DNA from: Diplonema japonicum
Lineage: Eukaryota > Euglenozoa > Diplonemea > Diplonemida > Diplonemidae
DNA length: 64,000 nt
Assembly: GCA_964019335.1 (NCBI GenBank)
Contig: OZ025712.1
Coordinates: forward strand, 62,001 to 126,000
Direction of reading: 5' to 3'
Under the pieces are notes generated by a model. That model searched no databases and was not told the DNA's origin. It was given only the letters and a program-made list of their open reading frames with translations. Positions 38,654 to 49,221 of the stretch are shown in pieces. Numbering within the stretch: position 1 is the stretch's first letter; every line of letters begins with the position of its first letter. Position numbers and translations under genes: made by a program.

Positions 38654-40027
38654 TCAAGCTTGATTGCTCGCCAGGTAAACAGACGGGCTTACCACGACCG
38701 TGTCGGCCATGCCCCGCACCTCGCGGTGCACGCGTGTGAACCGTTGCTCGACCGTCTCGTCCAGGGGCACAGGGGGGCTTGGGGTGGTGTCTTCACGTTC
38801 TTTGAGCGCCTTCATCAGTTTTGCTATCTTGTCCTTCAGGATGATCTCGTGTGTTTTGAAGACAACCTCTTGCTCCTCTTTCTCTCTCTGGGCAGTAAAG
38901 CAACTGTTCTCAACCTTCCCCAACCTGTCGCGTAACCTGTCAGCGTCCTCGGAGCGCGACTGGGCAGTCCCTAGCTTCACAACGAGTTCGGAGTTTTCGG
39001 CTACCAACCGTTGCTTGTGTGCAGTCTCACGTGATGCGTCGTCTTTTGCGCTGAGCACCACCTGCCGCATGTCCTCCCTCTCCATCTCGCATCTCTCCTT
39101 TGCTTCTTTCAGTAGTTTCGTCCGTTTTCTTCCTTGTTTCTCGAGTATCCTGTGCACCCAGAGCTGCCTCTGTACCGAGATAGCGTCCCTCTCCCGAACT
39201 TCGTTTTCAAAAGTTAGCTGACGTTCTATTTGCTGCATGCGAGTGGCTGCTTGGGACACTGCCTCCCTTAGGCACTGCGCCTCATGTTCCAAACCCCATA
39301 TTACAGACGCAGACTCTTCTAGGGGGTTAGGTGGCTCTTCTTCTGTCATGGTCCACATCTCTGCGGTGACGGGTGCAGTCCCTACACCCTTGTCTTTGCA
39401 GCGTGGGGGCAACGTGGTGATAACCACACTGAGGGCAGCGGCGGCTGCGGCTGCGAAGCAGTAGTTCAGGTTCTCGTCCGCGACGATGGGATGGATGCCT
39501 AGTTTTTCATGTTCCTTGTTCCCCGTTTTTTCAACCCCGACACGGGCTGACCGCGGAGCAGACTCTGGCGTCGTTGCGCTGCTGTAGGTAGTAAGGGAAC
39601 CATGCCCCTGTGGGTACCGACCAGGTGTGCTGATGGAAGTCATAGTAGTCGTATCAAAGGAAAGGGTGCTGGAGAGATTCCAGCGGCTTTTGTACACAGG
39701 AGTTGGAACAGACGACCGGGAATGGGAAGCTGGAGTAGAGGTGCACTTACAAGGGGTGGTGTGGCACGAACTGCAACTGCACACTGACGATGACAAGACA
39801 GCAGAAGAAACAGTGTGGGAAGCAGTAGGGGAGGAAGAAGACAGCGGCGGTGTAGTAGTGGCATACGAGTGCTGGCACAGCGCGCTCACAGTCACCTCGC
39901 AACTGCAACAGCTGCACCCCTCGCCTTGTGATGCCGTGCACTCATCTTCTTGTCTCTCAGTCCACATCTTTCTGTCCAACAACACTGCCCCCTGCACCCT
40001 TGGGCTTGCAAGGTGGCGTGGGAACAT
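38654..40027 (-). CDS. Coiled-coil protein, unrecognised
   Basis: 457 aa from the ATG at 40027. Just upstream, TTTTCATTGCAG looks like a splice acceptor six bases before the ATG, so an upstream exon or a trans-splice site is possible. The N-terminal 200 residues are Ser/Thr/Pro-rich with two Cys clusters (GCSCCSCE and VCSCSSCHTTPCKC). Residues about 245-430 are a long charged coiled coil (WGLEHEAQCLREAV through LMKALKERE). I see no catalytic motif. It could be a cytoskeletal, basal-body or scaffold protein; that is only from composition. Confidence 0.7.
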   Translation of the reverse strand: MFPRHLASPRVQGAVLLDRKMWTERQEDECTASQGEGCSCCSCEVTVSALCQHSYATTTPPLSSSSPTASHTVSSAVLSSSVCSCSSCHTTPCKCTSTPASHSRSSVPTPVYKSRWNLSSTLSFDTTTMTSISTPGRYPQGHGSLTTYSSATTPESAPRSARVGVEKTGNKEHEKLGIHPIVADENLNYCFAAAAAAALSVVITTLPPRCKDKGVGTAPVTAEMWTMTEEEPPNPLEESASVIWGLEHEAQCLREAVSQAATRMQQIERQLTFENEVRERDAISVQRQLWVHRILEKQGRKRTKLLKEAKERCEMEREDMRQVVLSAKDDASRETAHKQRLVAENSELVVKLGTAQSRSEDADRLRDRLGKVENSCFTAQREKEEQEVVFKTHEIILKDKIAKLMKALKEREDTTPSPPVPLDETVEQRFTRVHREVRGMADTVVVSPSVYLASNQA

Positions 40028-40263
40028 CCTGCCCTGCAATGAAAAGTTGTTTATAAGGTGTAGGGGGGCGGAAGGCAATCGTTTCTTTTTCTTTTTTTCT
40101 TCGTTTCCCATTCCAAATAACACAAAGGGGGGAGGGGGGGGACGAGAAAACATAGAAGGGAAAGGAGAAAAAAAAAAAAAAGAAAACAATACACACACAC
40201 TGCAAGAGAAAATAAAAATACCAAAAGAAATGCCACACGAAGGGATCCTTTTTTTTTTTTTTT

Positions 40264-40786
40264 TTATTCAACATCGGCGGAAGGGTCGGCGTGTTGCGAC
40301 GATTCTAGTGCGTTGGAGGGTGGTGGGGTTGGTGCCGATGGTGTAACCCATTCCTCTGCCTTCTTTTGTTGCGAATCGTTGCTGGCCTTCAAAGGGCCAT
40401 ATTGCGCTTCGGCATATTTTTGGGTTTTTTCCAACCGTTCATTTGCCTGGTGCAGTTTGGCTGCGACAGTGGTGGTTCGTTTTTTTATTTCATTCAATTT
40501 CTGAATATAAGCCCCAACCTGGGGAAGTTGCGCACACTGGCAAGAGTCTTCTAATTTTTTTTTCAGGTGTTTGATGCACTCATCCAGTTCTGTTTGGCTT
40601 TTTTGCACCTGGTGAATGGTTTCTGTGTGTTGTTTTGCTAGCGGCTCCAGCATCTGTAAGATTATTGTTTCTGAAAAAAAAAAAAAAAAAAAAAACCCAT
40701 ACCTGAGCCATCCCTGCTGCAAAAGTGTGCTCCGTCATCACTCGATCTTCTAGGAGTTGGTTTGGGGAGGTGCCCGGAGATGCCAT
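40264..40786 (-). CDS. Snapin-like (BLOC-1/BORC) protein, two exons
   Basis: Exons 40786-40703 and 40653-40264 with a 48-nt intron (GTATGG, T-run, TTACAG). An earlier CAG would put a stop in frame, so the second AG is used. The product is 157 aa. The core MTEHTFAAGMAQMLEPLAKQHTETIHQVQKSQ..L and the later YIQKLNEIKKRTTTVAAKLHQANERLEKTQ follow the Snapin pattern (FAEGLLEFLRPAVQQLDSHVHAVRESQ..L and YVKKLLNARRRVVLVNNILQNAQERLRRL). Snapin is a subunit of BLOC-1 and BORC, acting in lysosome-related organelle biogenesis and lysosome positioning. The C-terminus is a Pro/Ser-rich acidic tail. Assignment rests on pattern only. Confidence 0.62.
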
Positions 40787-41081
40787 TTTTTTTTATTCTT
40801 TTTTTTTCTTTTAAAAAAAAGTTTTCCCTGGGTTTCTTCTTTTAAAGAGGGAGGGGGGCGAAACGACAAAAAAGGGGGGATTTGTGGGGACCAAAAGTAA
40901 GTACAGCAACAAAAAAAAAAAAAAAATGAACGAAAAAAAGAAAGAAAAAAAAAACCAAAGTTAGCATGATGATGTTCCCTCTTTTTTTTCTTTTTCGATC
41001 CGACCGAATGAAACAAAAAAAAAATCGGTCCGAAGAAAAAGAAAAAAATCCCTCCATTCTCTCACACAACCTAGTGTGTGT

Positions 41082-41138
<57 letters not shown>

Positions 41139-41300
41139 CTTTTTTACCATTCTCGAGAAAAAAAAAGGAGAGAAAAAAAAATATGGACACTTTTTTTTTC
41201 CCCCCGCCCCACATTCCTTTTGTTTGTGATGCATGCCCAATATCAATCAGACCACAACCCCTCAAAATATTTTTCTTCTCCCCCCCCCACCCACCCATTA
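40787..41300. other. Intergenic with a very long T-run
   Basis: A T-run of about 55 bases at 41083-41138 and many shorter A/T runs. No gene. Translations of this stretch are phenylalanine or lysine runs and are not coding. Confidence 0.7.
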
Positions 41301-42235
41301 TTATTGACTGGCTTGCTGTTGTTCCTCTTGGCTGAATTTCATAACGTACTTGGACCCCGCCTCCACAAGGAAAACCACTTGGTAGAAAATGAAGCTGTTT
41401 TTTTTTTTTTTTTTTTTTTGTCCCCCTTCAAATACCTCCCAAAGTAGAGGTACAGGAATATCTGTGTCGCCATGTAAGGCACAACCGGCCCAACGACAAA
41501 AAAAGCCAAAGGATAGAGCGTTTCCTTCAACCAAGTCGTCCGTGAGGCACGCATGTAGAACAACAGGTTGTACCACAGCTGGAAGGTACCACGGCGCTCC
41601 TGTAAAAAAAAGAAAAAAAAAAGAATATGTTTTACCCCTCACACCCCACCCCTCCACACCTTGAGCTCGGGAAGGAGCTCCTTCAACTCCACAAAATCCA
41701 CCATCAACTTGTTGTAATGCGACAGCAAGTAGCAAAGGAACAACACGTAGTTCGCCGGAAGCATCAACCTAGTCGACAGCAACACAAGAGCAGCGTGCGG
41801 TGTCACTAAGAACAACACTGCTATTATATAGAATGTGGCAAGAGGCCATGTGGCCCCTCCGTAATAAGCCAGGATGCTGCTTAGGGAATCGCTGTCGAAC
41901 AACGACATGTACAGGAACCCAACACGCGGGGACCATTCAAACATGGCACCTAGATACAGGATTTTGTAGCTGTGTTTTCTCGCGTACTCCCAGAAATCGG
42001 GCTCGGCCTGCGGTGTGCACAGGCATTTTCCCCTTAGCAGATCGAGGTGTGCTAGAATTTTGGCCCGGTGGACCGGGTTGGTCACCGTCAAAAAGGACAG
42101 ATCTGTTTCCCTTAGGTAAAACAGGGTTGGGCCGTCAACAGAGTTGGCTTTGAAAGCCTTGTAATATTCCGGATACCGAACTGTGCTGTTCAGCCAAACA
42201 CCGACCTCGTATTCTGTGTTTTTTTTTTTTTTTCC

Positions 42236-42270
<35 letters not shown>

Positions 42271-42410
42271 TTTATACCATCCCAGGTCACCGGATGACTG
42301 GGCAGTAATTCGATTCTTATATCAACAGTACTCGGTGAAAAATACCAAACCCCCGTCCCCACAAGCCCCAGGACTGCTACTACTGCCGGTATTATAATTT
42401 TTAAATTCAT
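41301..42410 (-). CDS. SAM-domain multi-pass membrane protein, four exons
   Basis: Exons 42410-42278, 42213-41660, 41599-41436 and 41394-41301. Introns start GTATAA, GTGTGG and GTATTT and end CAG; phases agree at every join, giving 314 aa. An N-terminal hydrophobic segment (IIIPAVVAVLGLVGTGVWYF) is followed by a SAM-like domain (about 45-105: VGVWLN, YYKAFKANSVDGPTLFYL, DLSFL, HRAKILAHLDLLR). Several membrane helices follow (ATFYIIAVLFLVTPHAALVLL, LMLPANYVLFLCYLL, LAFFVVGPVVPYMATQIFLYLYFG, FIFYQVVFLVEAG). The arrangement TM-SAM-TM resembles STIM-type lumenal SAM placement, but the later multi-pass part does not. Likely an ER or plasma-membrane protein; the function is unknown. Confidence 0.72.
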
Positions 42411-42460
42411 ATTTTTTTTTTTTCTTCCCCTTTTCCCCAGTAACCATGATTGGAAGAAAA

Positions 42461-42499
<39 letters not shown>

Positions 42500-44218
42500 A
42501 AGAAACAGATTTCGAGACAAAGTACTTTGGAGGAAATGGGAAGAAGGAAAGAATAAAAAAAGGGGGGATTTTTTGAGAGAACACAGTTGGGGTGGAGGAG
42601 GAGGGGGAAATGATAAAAAAAACAGGTGGGTAGGGGAGGGGGGGGGTAAATATTTTTTGTCTTTTACTACATTTTACTTTACTTTTTGTATAACATTGGG
42701 AGGGGGGTTGAGGGAGATTTTTCTTATTCACCCGTCTTAGTCAGTTTGGAAAGGAGAGCGTGGAAAGGAGACCAGTTTCTTCAAGGAAGAAAAATGTTTC
42801 AACAATAAAAAAGAAGAAGTGACGGATTTAAAAAAAAAAAAAAAAAAGCCCCCGCCTGTCTCTTGTAAGGAGACGATAGAAGATAAAAGGGTTCTTTTTT
42901 TTTTGCATGGGTTTTCCATATGAAGAAGAGTTTGACCTTTAGTTGCTTTATTTCTTTCCCCCCCCCCCCTTCTTTTTTCCCTTTCCATTTAGCAAAAAAA
43001 AAAACCTGCAAGGACAACTAAAGCAACCTTATTGGTATGCATGTGGAAAACTCTTGCGTTCTTGTTGTTTCCTTCTTTTTTTTTTTTTTTTTGAAAAAAA
43101 AAAAACTTTTGTCCAGACAACGAGGGGAAAACGAAAAAAGAAAAAAAAAAGTTAGGGGAAGGCTATTGTCGGCGGGTAAAACGTGTTTCTTAATTTTTTT
43201 TTGGAAAAAAAAAAAAAAAAAAAAAAAAAAAAGAAAAGGAAACAGAATCGTTTTCCTTGTTTTTTGGAGCAGTTTCCTTACGAAGGAAGACGCGATTTCC
43301 TAAATATTGAAAATTAAGAAAACGGAAACAGAAATGTTTCCCGTTTCCTGCCAACTTAGCCCTGGGGGGGGGATGGGCAGGTTGCTGAAGGCCTCCTTCT
43401 CAATGCCTACCCCACAGAAGAATGAAAAAAAAAAGGGGGGAAGTACCACTATTTCCTCCAGTCCATGTCCACGTCCAGGATGGAAGCCTTTTGGTTTGTT
43501 GGCATTCCCCATTTTTTTTCTTCTTTTTCTTTTTGGTTGCTTGCAATCGCCCGGGGGGGGGGGGGGGGGGGTAGCAAGATGTAAAAGATAAAAATATTTT
43601 ACAAAAAAAAAAAAAAAAAAGGGAGAGCGAGGGGAAAAAAAGGCCATCGAACCGAAAAGTGAAATAAAAAAAATAATAACACAACTTTTTTTTTTTTTTT
43701 TTTTTTTTTTTACAACGTTGTCGGACTGAAAAGGTGTGTGTGGTGGGCGGGGGGAAGGGGTCACTTTTTGAAATTCACATTTAAAATTCCTTGGCTTGGT
43801 GTTCTTTTTGTTTGCAAAAAAAAAAAATACTGTTTGGAAAAAAAAAGGAGGGGGGATCCACCAGAAGAGTACTTTGTGTGCAGATGACATGGGTTCTTCA
43901 AGCTGTGGCAAGCCTGCGTTGCTGGTTTTCTCAGCATCTTAGCATACACAGAAAAACCATTAAACTGTCCAGATCTTCTTTTTTTTCTTCTTTGTTCTTT
44001 TTTTTCTACAGTAGATACTTAAGGTGAGCTCAGATTCTTTGTTGCTTTTTTTTTTTTTTTTTGTCATCTTCCCCCCACTCATCTCTTCTTCTTGCAAAAA
44101 AAAAAAAGAAGAAAAAAAAACTATTTTTTTTAGTATGTGTTTTCACGCTCACCGGCCGAACTGAGCTGAGTCCCCGTTGTCACTACTGCCTGCGGGGCAG
44201 CCTTGTCGGGGTCTGCGA

Positions 44219-44253
<35 letters not shown>

Positions 44254-44256
44254 AGA

Positions 44257-44287
<31 letters not shown>

Positions 44288-46127
44288 CACGCGCCCCGGA
44301 ATGCGCACAATAGATTTTTTTATTTTATTTTTTTATTTACTTGAAAGCCTGCCAGGGTGAGATTCGGTGATTGACCCTGGGACCAAACCAATATAATGAA
44401 ACAAAGAGAGACAAAGGGGGGCAGGGGTTTTTTGAAACCTACAAAGAAAAGCAGGTGCCCTATATCTTCATTAAGTTCACGAATCTTTTTCTTTTTTGAA
44501 AAAAAAAAAGATGCTTAGTGCACCTTAAAAATTCAGATAAAAAAGGGAGGGTTCTCTGCTCCCTACTCGGCATACCTTACCCCCTTTCCCCTGCTGGGTT
44601 AGGTAACAAGGATTCTCGATAAACGGTAGATAAATAGATTTTTTTTTTTTTTTTTTTTACATTGTTACAATAAAAAAAAGAATACGGCAAAAATATAGGA
44701 AAGTGGTGGACTTTTTTTTTCTTCCTCTTTTTTTTTCTTTCCCCTCTCTCTCTCTCCCCCCCCCCCTTTTTTTTCCCCTCATTTTTTCTTCTTCCAAAAG
44801 GCTTTAAATATCTCTCGCCGGTTTTCTTCTTCTTGAAAAAGCGTTTCCTGACGAGAAGTGTGCAGATGAAAGAAAAAAGTAATTGGGAACAGGGATGGGG
44901 GGGGGGGGGGGGGGAATTGAGCAAAAACGGGTTAAAAAATAAAGATCTATTCTTCCCACCCTTACCTTTTTACAAACTAACACTTAAAGGGGGGAAACAA
45001 TGGGGAGGGGGGGGGACAACAGAAGAAAAACGAAGAAAAACATGAATAAAAAAAGAAGGTCTTTAGATACCCTCTTGTTCCTTCCACCTGTATATATTTG
45101 TTTTTTTTTTTTTTTTTCGTCATTGCAAATCCAACGGGGGCTTTCCCCACTTCCTTTTTACTCTTTTTATTCTTATTATTATTATTATTATTATTATTAT
45201 TTTTTGTCTGGTAAATAAGAATTCGTGTTTTTTTTTTTTTTTTTTTTTCTTTTGTATGTTATACAAAATCTGAGAGTCTGTCCCCCCTAAGAAGAGGGTC
45301 CTGTCCTGTTATGTTGTCCATGTCGATCCCAACATAACTGATTTTAAAAAAAAAAAAAAAAAAAGAAAGAAAACTGCGTGGGACAAATTTACTATGGAAT
45401 GGCTCGCAATAATAAATACAAGGATTCTTTCATTTAGTTATCTTTCATTCTTCTTAACAATAAAAACAAGGGTAGCCACAAAGGGAGTGAGTCTAGAGAA
45501 GGGAGGGGGGGGGGGGGGGGACTTTTCTTGATTGCTCAAAGGGGAAGAGAGAGAGAGAGAGAGAGACCCCTTCGTCTTCTTATTCTTCTTTCTATTCTTT
45601 TTTTTTTCTCTCGTATTCTTTTATGAGAAGAAAATGAAGGTTGCCATTTTGAGGCGAACCTTGTTCTCTGAGTTCGTTCTTTTTTTTTTTTTTTTCCCTT
45701 TCTTTTTTTCAAATATCTCCATCCCCACTTCAAAGAGACCGCTCTGTCATAAAAACTTTCACCCACCCCCCTTGCAAATTCTTCACCATTTCTTATTTCG
45801 GTGAAAAGGCAGGGGGTGGTTGGAAAAGAAAAAGGAAGAAAGGCGGGAGAAAAAAAAAAGTGGGGGGGGGAGGAGAACACACAGGGAGTTGGCATAAACA
45901 AAAAAAATACCTCCCCCATCCCTATCCCCCCTCTCCTTTCACCTTTTTTTGTTTAAAAAAAAAAAAAAACACTCCCCTCCCTTCCTTTTTTTTTTAAAAA
46001 CAAACTATATATAACTATGGGAAAACCTTTTTAAAAAAACAAAACAAAAACATCCCCTCCCGTCCTCCGATCTAAAGTTATGTTAAAAGGGGGAAAAAAA
46101 AAGTTTTTTTTTTTTTTTTTTTTTTTT
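42411..46127. other. Homopolymer-rich 3.7 kb with probable unresolved minus-strand exons
   Basis: Mostly runs of A, T, G or C. Several short GC-balanced islands look coding on the minus strand with splice-like edges: 44339-44400 (…SITESHPGRLS then GTAAAT), 44157-44217 (TCGCAG then NPDKAAPQAVVTTGTQLSSAG then GTGAGC), about 43869-43915 (GCAG then LPQLEEPMSSAHK then GTACTC), 43450-43560 (a lysine-rich piece with GFHPGRGHGLEEI), and 43304-43405. Another set lies at 45260-45345 (SYVGIDMDNITGQDPLLRGDRLSDFV, stop) and 45725-45800. They probably belong to one or two multi-exon genes that I cannot assemble with confidence. No product is recognised. Confidence 0.35.
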
Positions 46128-47702
46128 TCACGGCCCAAAGGGCTCATCCGGGTTTACAAAATAAGGATGCCGCAATAGATTTGTTGCGGAAGGGCGTCTG
46201 GAAGGTGTTCTGATGAAACACTTGGACAGGATGTCCTGCAGGAGCGGCTCGACGTTAGGAGGTGTGGGAGGGCGGTCCTCGCTGTTGGCGATGTGGTACA
46301 TAATCTCCCACGGTGTGTCTCCACCCACACCCTCCCAGGGGGAGCGGCCCAACATCTCAATAATCGTGCACCCAAGCGACCAAATGTCACACTGGGTACC
46401 ATAAGTCCCAGCTTGAGGTGCTATCACCTCGGGTGCCATCCAGTAAGGAGTCCCCACCATGGTCGACATTCCAACCTGCTTTCCTTGGAAGTCGTTTAAC
46501 ATCTTGGAACATCCAAAGTCAGCTAGCTTGATAATTCCTTCTTTTGTCACCAATAAGTTGGCACCTTTGATGTCCCTGTGAACAACGGGTGTGGGCAGGC
46601 AGTGGAGATACTCCAAACCATGCAGAACTTGCCGTACATATGTTCTTATGACGGACGGTCTGAGACGCTTTCCTTCAACCTGTTGAACAAGCTCAGCAAC
46701 CGTCCCACCGGAGCACAGCTCCAAAAACAGTTCCAAAGTCTGTCCTTTTGGATCGAAACGGTGGCCTAGGTACTGAACAATGTTCGTGTGTGACAGCTTC
46801 TCCATGACAGCGAACTCCGCCGTGAACGCTTCCTGCGATTCAGAGGATGCGACAGTGGCAAGGTCGATCACCTTAACGGCCACCTGTTGTGCGTTCTCCA
46901 GCTGTCCCGAGTACACCGTTCCAAAACAACCTTTTCCCAAAGGGGGGCCGACGCGTTCCCATCTTTCCAACATGGATGTCGTCACTGAAGGATGCCCCGA
47001 GCTTGTTGTTGTATGCCGTAATGAGACAGTCCTTGGAAACGGTGCCACCTCCGGGACTTCCAAAATCGTCGAAAAATCATCATGATGCATAAGCCACGAG
47101 TCGCTGAGAACAGAACTGAAAAGCTTTTCGAACATAGCAGCACGGTCGCTGTACAGGTCCATTGGTTTCAAGGATCTGGCGTCGGAAAGCCAGAACAGGG
47201 AGACCCATGGATCGGGCGGTATGTCAGGGAGGGGATGCTTCAAGGGATCCATCAGTTTAAGTTTTCTGAAGCAATGACATAGCGCTGCGTCAGTTCTCCG
47301 GACTGTCCAGAGCGGTTGTGAGGTGTTAGAGAGGTTGTATATAGACAGGTCGTACGAGATGAGATTGTTGACGAGTGGTGTGTAGACTACTGTGACGTTG
47401 AGCGTTGCTAGGTCGTAGCAGTTGCTGCTCGTGGTGGTGGTGTCGATGAAGATTTTATCTGGTTGCTTGCCGCCCGCCTTGTCGCTGTTGCTCGAGCCTG
47501 TGGATTGGTTGCACGGGCTCATTAGCCGTGGACACTTCATGTCTGCGAGCTTCACCCTCTCGAGCTCCTTCTCGAGCTCCGCATGCTTGCTGTTCCGCTG
47601 CAGCGCCTTGGGGTACCCTTTCTTCCCCGGCCTCACGTCCCTCTTCACATACGGTTTATTATTACTATGCCCGTGCTGCCCGTTGCTTTGGCAACACCCC
47701 AT
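46128..47702 (-). CDS. PX-domain protein kinase of the MAP3K/STE11 type
   Basis: 524 aa, intronless. MGCCQS at the N-terminus is a strong N-myristoylation/palmitoylation signal. Residues about 105-215 look like a PX phosphoinositide-binding domain (ISYDLSIYNL, WTVRRTDAALCHCFRKL, HPLPDIPPDPW, RAAMFEKLFSSVL). The kinase domain spans 248-517: Gly loop GKGCFGTVY, Lys277 in VAVKVID, HRDIKGANLL (HRD 375-377), DFG 395-397, GTPYWMAPEV and the DIWSLGCTIIEM segment. All catalytic residues are present, so it should be active Ser/Thr kinase. HRDIKGAN and GTPYWMAPEV are typical of STE11/MAP3K kinases. It probably acts at membranes in a MAPK-like cascade. A GCK-type kinase and Mo25 are nearby in the same window. 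Confidence 0.9.
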   Translation of the reverse strand: MGCCQSNGQHGHSNNKPYVKRDVRPGKKGYPKALQRNSKHAELEKELERVKLADMKCPRLMSPCNQSTGSSNSDKAGGKQPDKIFIDTTTTSSNCYDLATLNVTVVYTPLVNNLISYDLSIYNLSNTSQPLWTVRRTDAALCHCFRKLKLMDPLKHPLPDIPPDPWVSLFWLSDARSLKPMDLYSDRAAMFEKLFSSVLSDSWLMHHDDFSTILEVPEVAPFPRTVSLRHTTTSSGHPSVTTSMLERWERVGPPLGKGCFGTVYSGQLENAQQVAVKVIDLATVASSESQEAFTAEFAVMEKLSHTNIVQYLGHRFDPKGQTLELFLELCSGGTVAELVQQVEGKRLRPSVIRTYVRQVLHGLEYLHCLPTPVVHRDIKGANLLVTKEGIIKLADFGCSKMLNDFQGKQVGMSTMVGTPYWMAPEVIAPQAGTYGTQCDIWSLGCTIIEMLGRSPWEGVGGDTPWEIMYHIANSEDRPPTPPNVEPLLQDILSKCFIRTPSRRPSATNLLRHPYFVNPDEPFGP

Positions 47703-47882
47703 TTTTTTTTTTTTGTCGAGTTACCCCCCCTTTTTTTTGAAAAGGGGCCCGTCCTGCGATGTTTTTTTTTCCTGGCAAAAAAAAAAAAATGAGGGGCAAA
47801 AAAGAACTGGACGAAAAAAAAAGAAAAATAGAAAAAAAAAGTGGAAACTTTTTTTTTTTCTTCCCCATTCTTTCCCGGGAGG

Positions 47883-49052
47883 TCACAGTGGGCACACCTC
47901 CAGCTGCGCCATGATTTTCTCGTTCGAGAAGAATAGCACCACGAGCTCGTCTTTGCTGATCCGGTCGGTGGGCAGAAGATCTTGGACGGCCTCGGCGATG
48001 ATGGCGGCGGTGATCTTCCAGATGGACTGCATACGCCGGCTCGCGTTCGGGGAGTCTACATTGGCCGTCCTCTTGGCGCACACAGCCCCCACCCCAGCGA
48101 GAATATTATGCTTAGAGAGATGCTCCCGAGTGATGGGATTGGAGTTATTCAAATGGTGGTAAAGTTTTGTAACAGTGTCCTGAATAGCTTGGGGGACCAC
48201 CAACGTGAACAAAACTGAAATAAACTCTACGAAGTCCACGGACCCACTGCCGTTCTTATCAATCGCGCTGAAGATCCACTGCACGGTGCTTTCATTCAAA
48301 GGCGGCTCGGGTTTCAATATAAACACCAATAAATTGCTGAACGCGGACAATGTCAACGGGTCCTCCAAACACCCTACCACGCTAGCATACAGAGTTTGAA
48401 TTTTCAACGGGCTGACATCTTTAAAAAGTACCGGGAGGGGGCTTCGTTTTAACGATATCATTTGTTTCACCCGGCTTGTTTTCAGCGTCGCCATGACTTT
48501 TGCGCCCATTTCTGCGGATTTGGTGCTGTTCATGATGCTTTGGTGTCTTTTCTCGAAGTCGGTGAGCTGTTTGTTCATTTCTTGCGCTACAATTTTGTTC
48601 CTCCCACGGCCCGTCTGTACTACTCGAAGGGGTCTCTTGACCCCCAACAGTGGCCCTGACCTTTCCGTGAGAAACACGTCATACGGACTTCTCCCGAACG
48701 ACGGGTTCCCAGTTGTCCCTTCACCGTTATTCATGTTCTTCAGCGACATCACCCATTCCTCATTCCGCCGATATGCCCGCTTTGGTAGGGGTTGGAGCCG
48801 TTTGCCTTTATGGATGGGTGTTGGTTCGCCTGGCATTGTTATGGTCACGGATCCTAGGTCGCCCTCTAGCTTCTTCTTGATTTTGGACCGGAGTGTGCAT
48901 CCTGTGAAGACCTTGAGGACCTGGGTTGCCTGTATGTTGCAGCCTCCCCTTGTTTCCTTCTTCGCGAGGTATGACGATAGAAAGCCCCCCATGCTGTGCT
49001 GCCCCGGTCCGTACCCTAAATAGTTCCCCTCGTAACTTATTTCTTCGGGCAT
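47883..49052 (-). CDS. EF-hand protein, unrecognised
   Basis: 389 aa from the ATG at 49052; the further upstream in-frame codons are lysine-rich leader. The N-terminal half is basic and probably partly disordered. The C-terminal half is helical and carries one clear EF-hand loop at 265-276 (DKNGSGSVDFVE, with D, N, S and E at the calcium-ligand positions) inside WIFSAIDKNGSGSVDFVEFISVLF. A second, degenerate hand around LPTDRISKDELVVLFF may pair with it. No kinase or other catalytic domain is seen. It is likely a calcium-responsive adaptor, possibly flagellar or cytoskeletal; that last point is speculation. Confidence 0.75.
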   Translation of the reverse strand: MPEEISYEGNYLGYGPGQHSMGGFLSSYLAKKETRGGCNIQATQVLKVFTGCTLRSKIKKKLEGDLGSVTITMPGEPTPIHKGKRLQPLPKRAYRRNEEWVMSLKNMNNGEGTTGNPSFGRSPYDVFLTERSGPLLGVKRPLRVVQTGRGRNKIVAQEMNKQLTDFEKRHQSIMNSTKSAEMGAKVMATLKTSRVKQMISLKRSPLPVLFKDVSPLKIQTLYASVVGCLEDPLTLSAFSNLLVFILKPEPPLNESTVQWIFSAIDKNGSGSVDFVEFISVLFTLVVPQAIQDTVTKLYHHLNNSNPITREHLSKHNILAGVGAVCAKRTANVDSPNASRRMQSIWKITAAIIAEAVQDLLPTDRISKDELVVLFFSNEKIMAQLEVCPL

Positions 49053-49221
49053 TTCTTTTTTTTTTTTATTTTCTTTCAAAGGATCGCCCCCCCCCCTCCC
49101 CCCCCTCCGTTACTTCCTTTGTTGTTTAGTTTCTTTTTTTTTTTTTCGTTTAATACCCGAAAAACGTCAAAGGAATGGGGGGATGTTTCGCAGTTCTTTT
49201 TTTTTTTTTGTAAAGGCCATG

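Noticed and set aside
41301-42410. Derlin/rhomboid-like identity for the multi-pass membrane protein
   Set aside because: The N-terminal SAM-like domain and lack of WR/GxxxG derlin signatures do not fit.
42411-46127. Long Lys/Phe-rich open frames in homopolymer tracts (also at 24489-24906, 40842-41335 and 62376-63275)
   Set aside because: They arise from A/T runs without stop codons and have no coding character.
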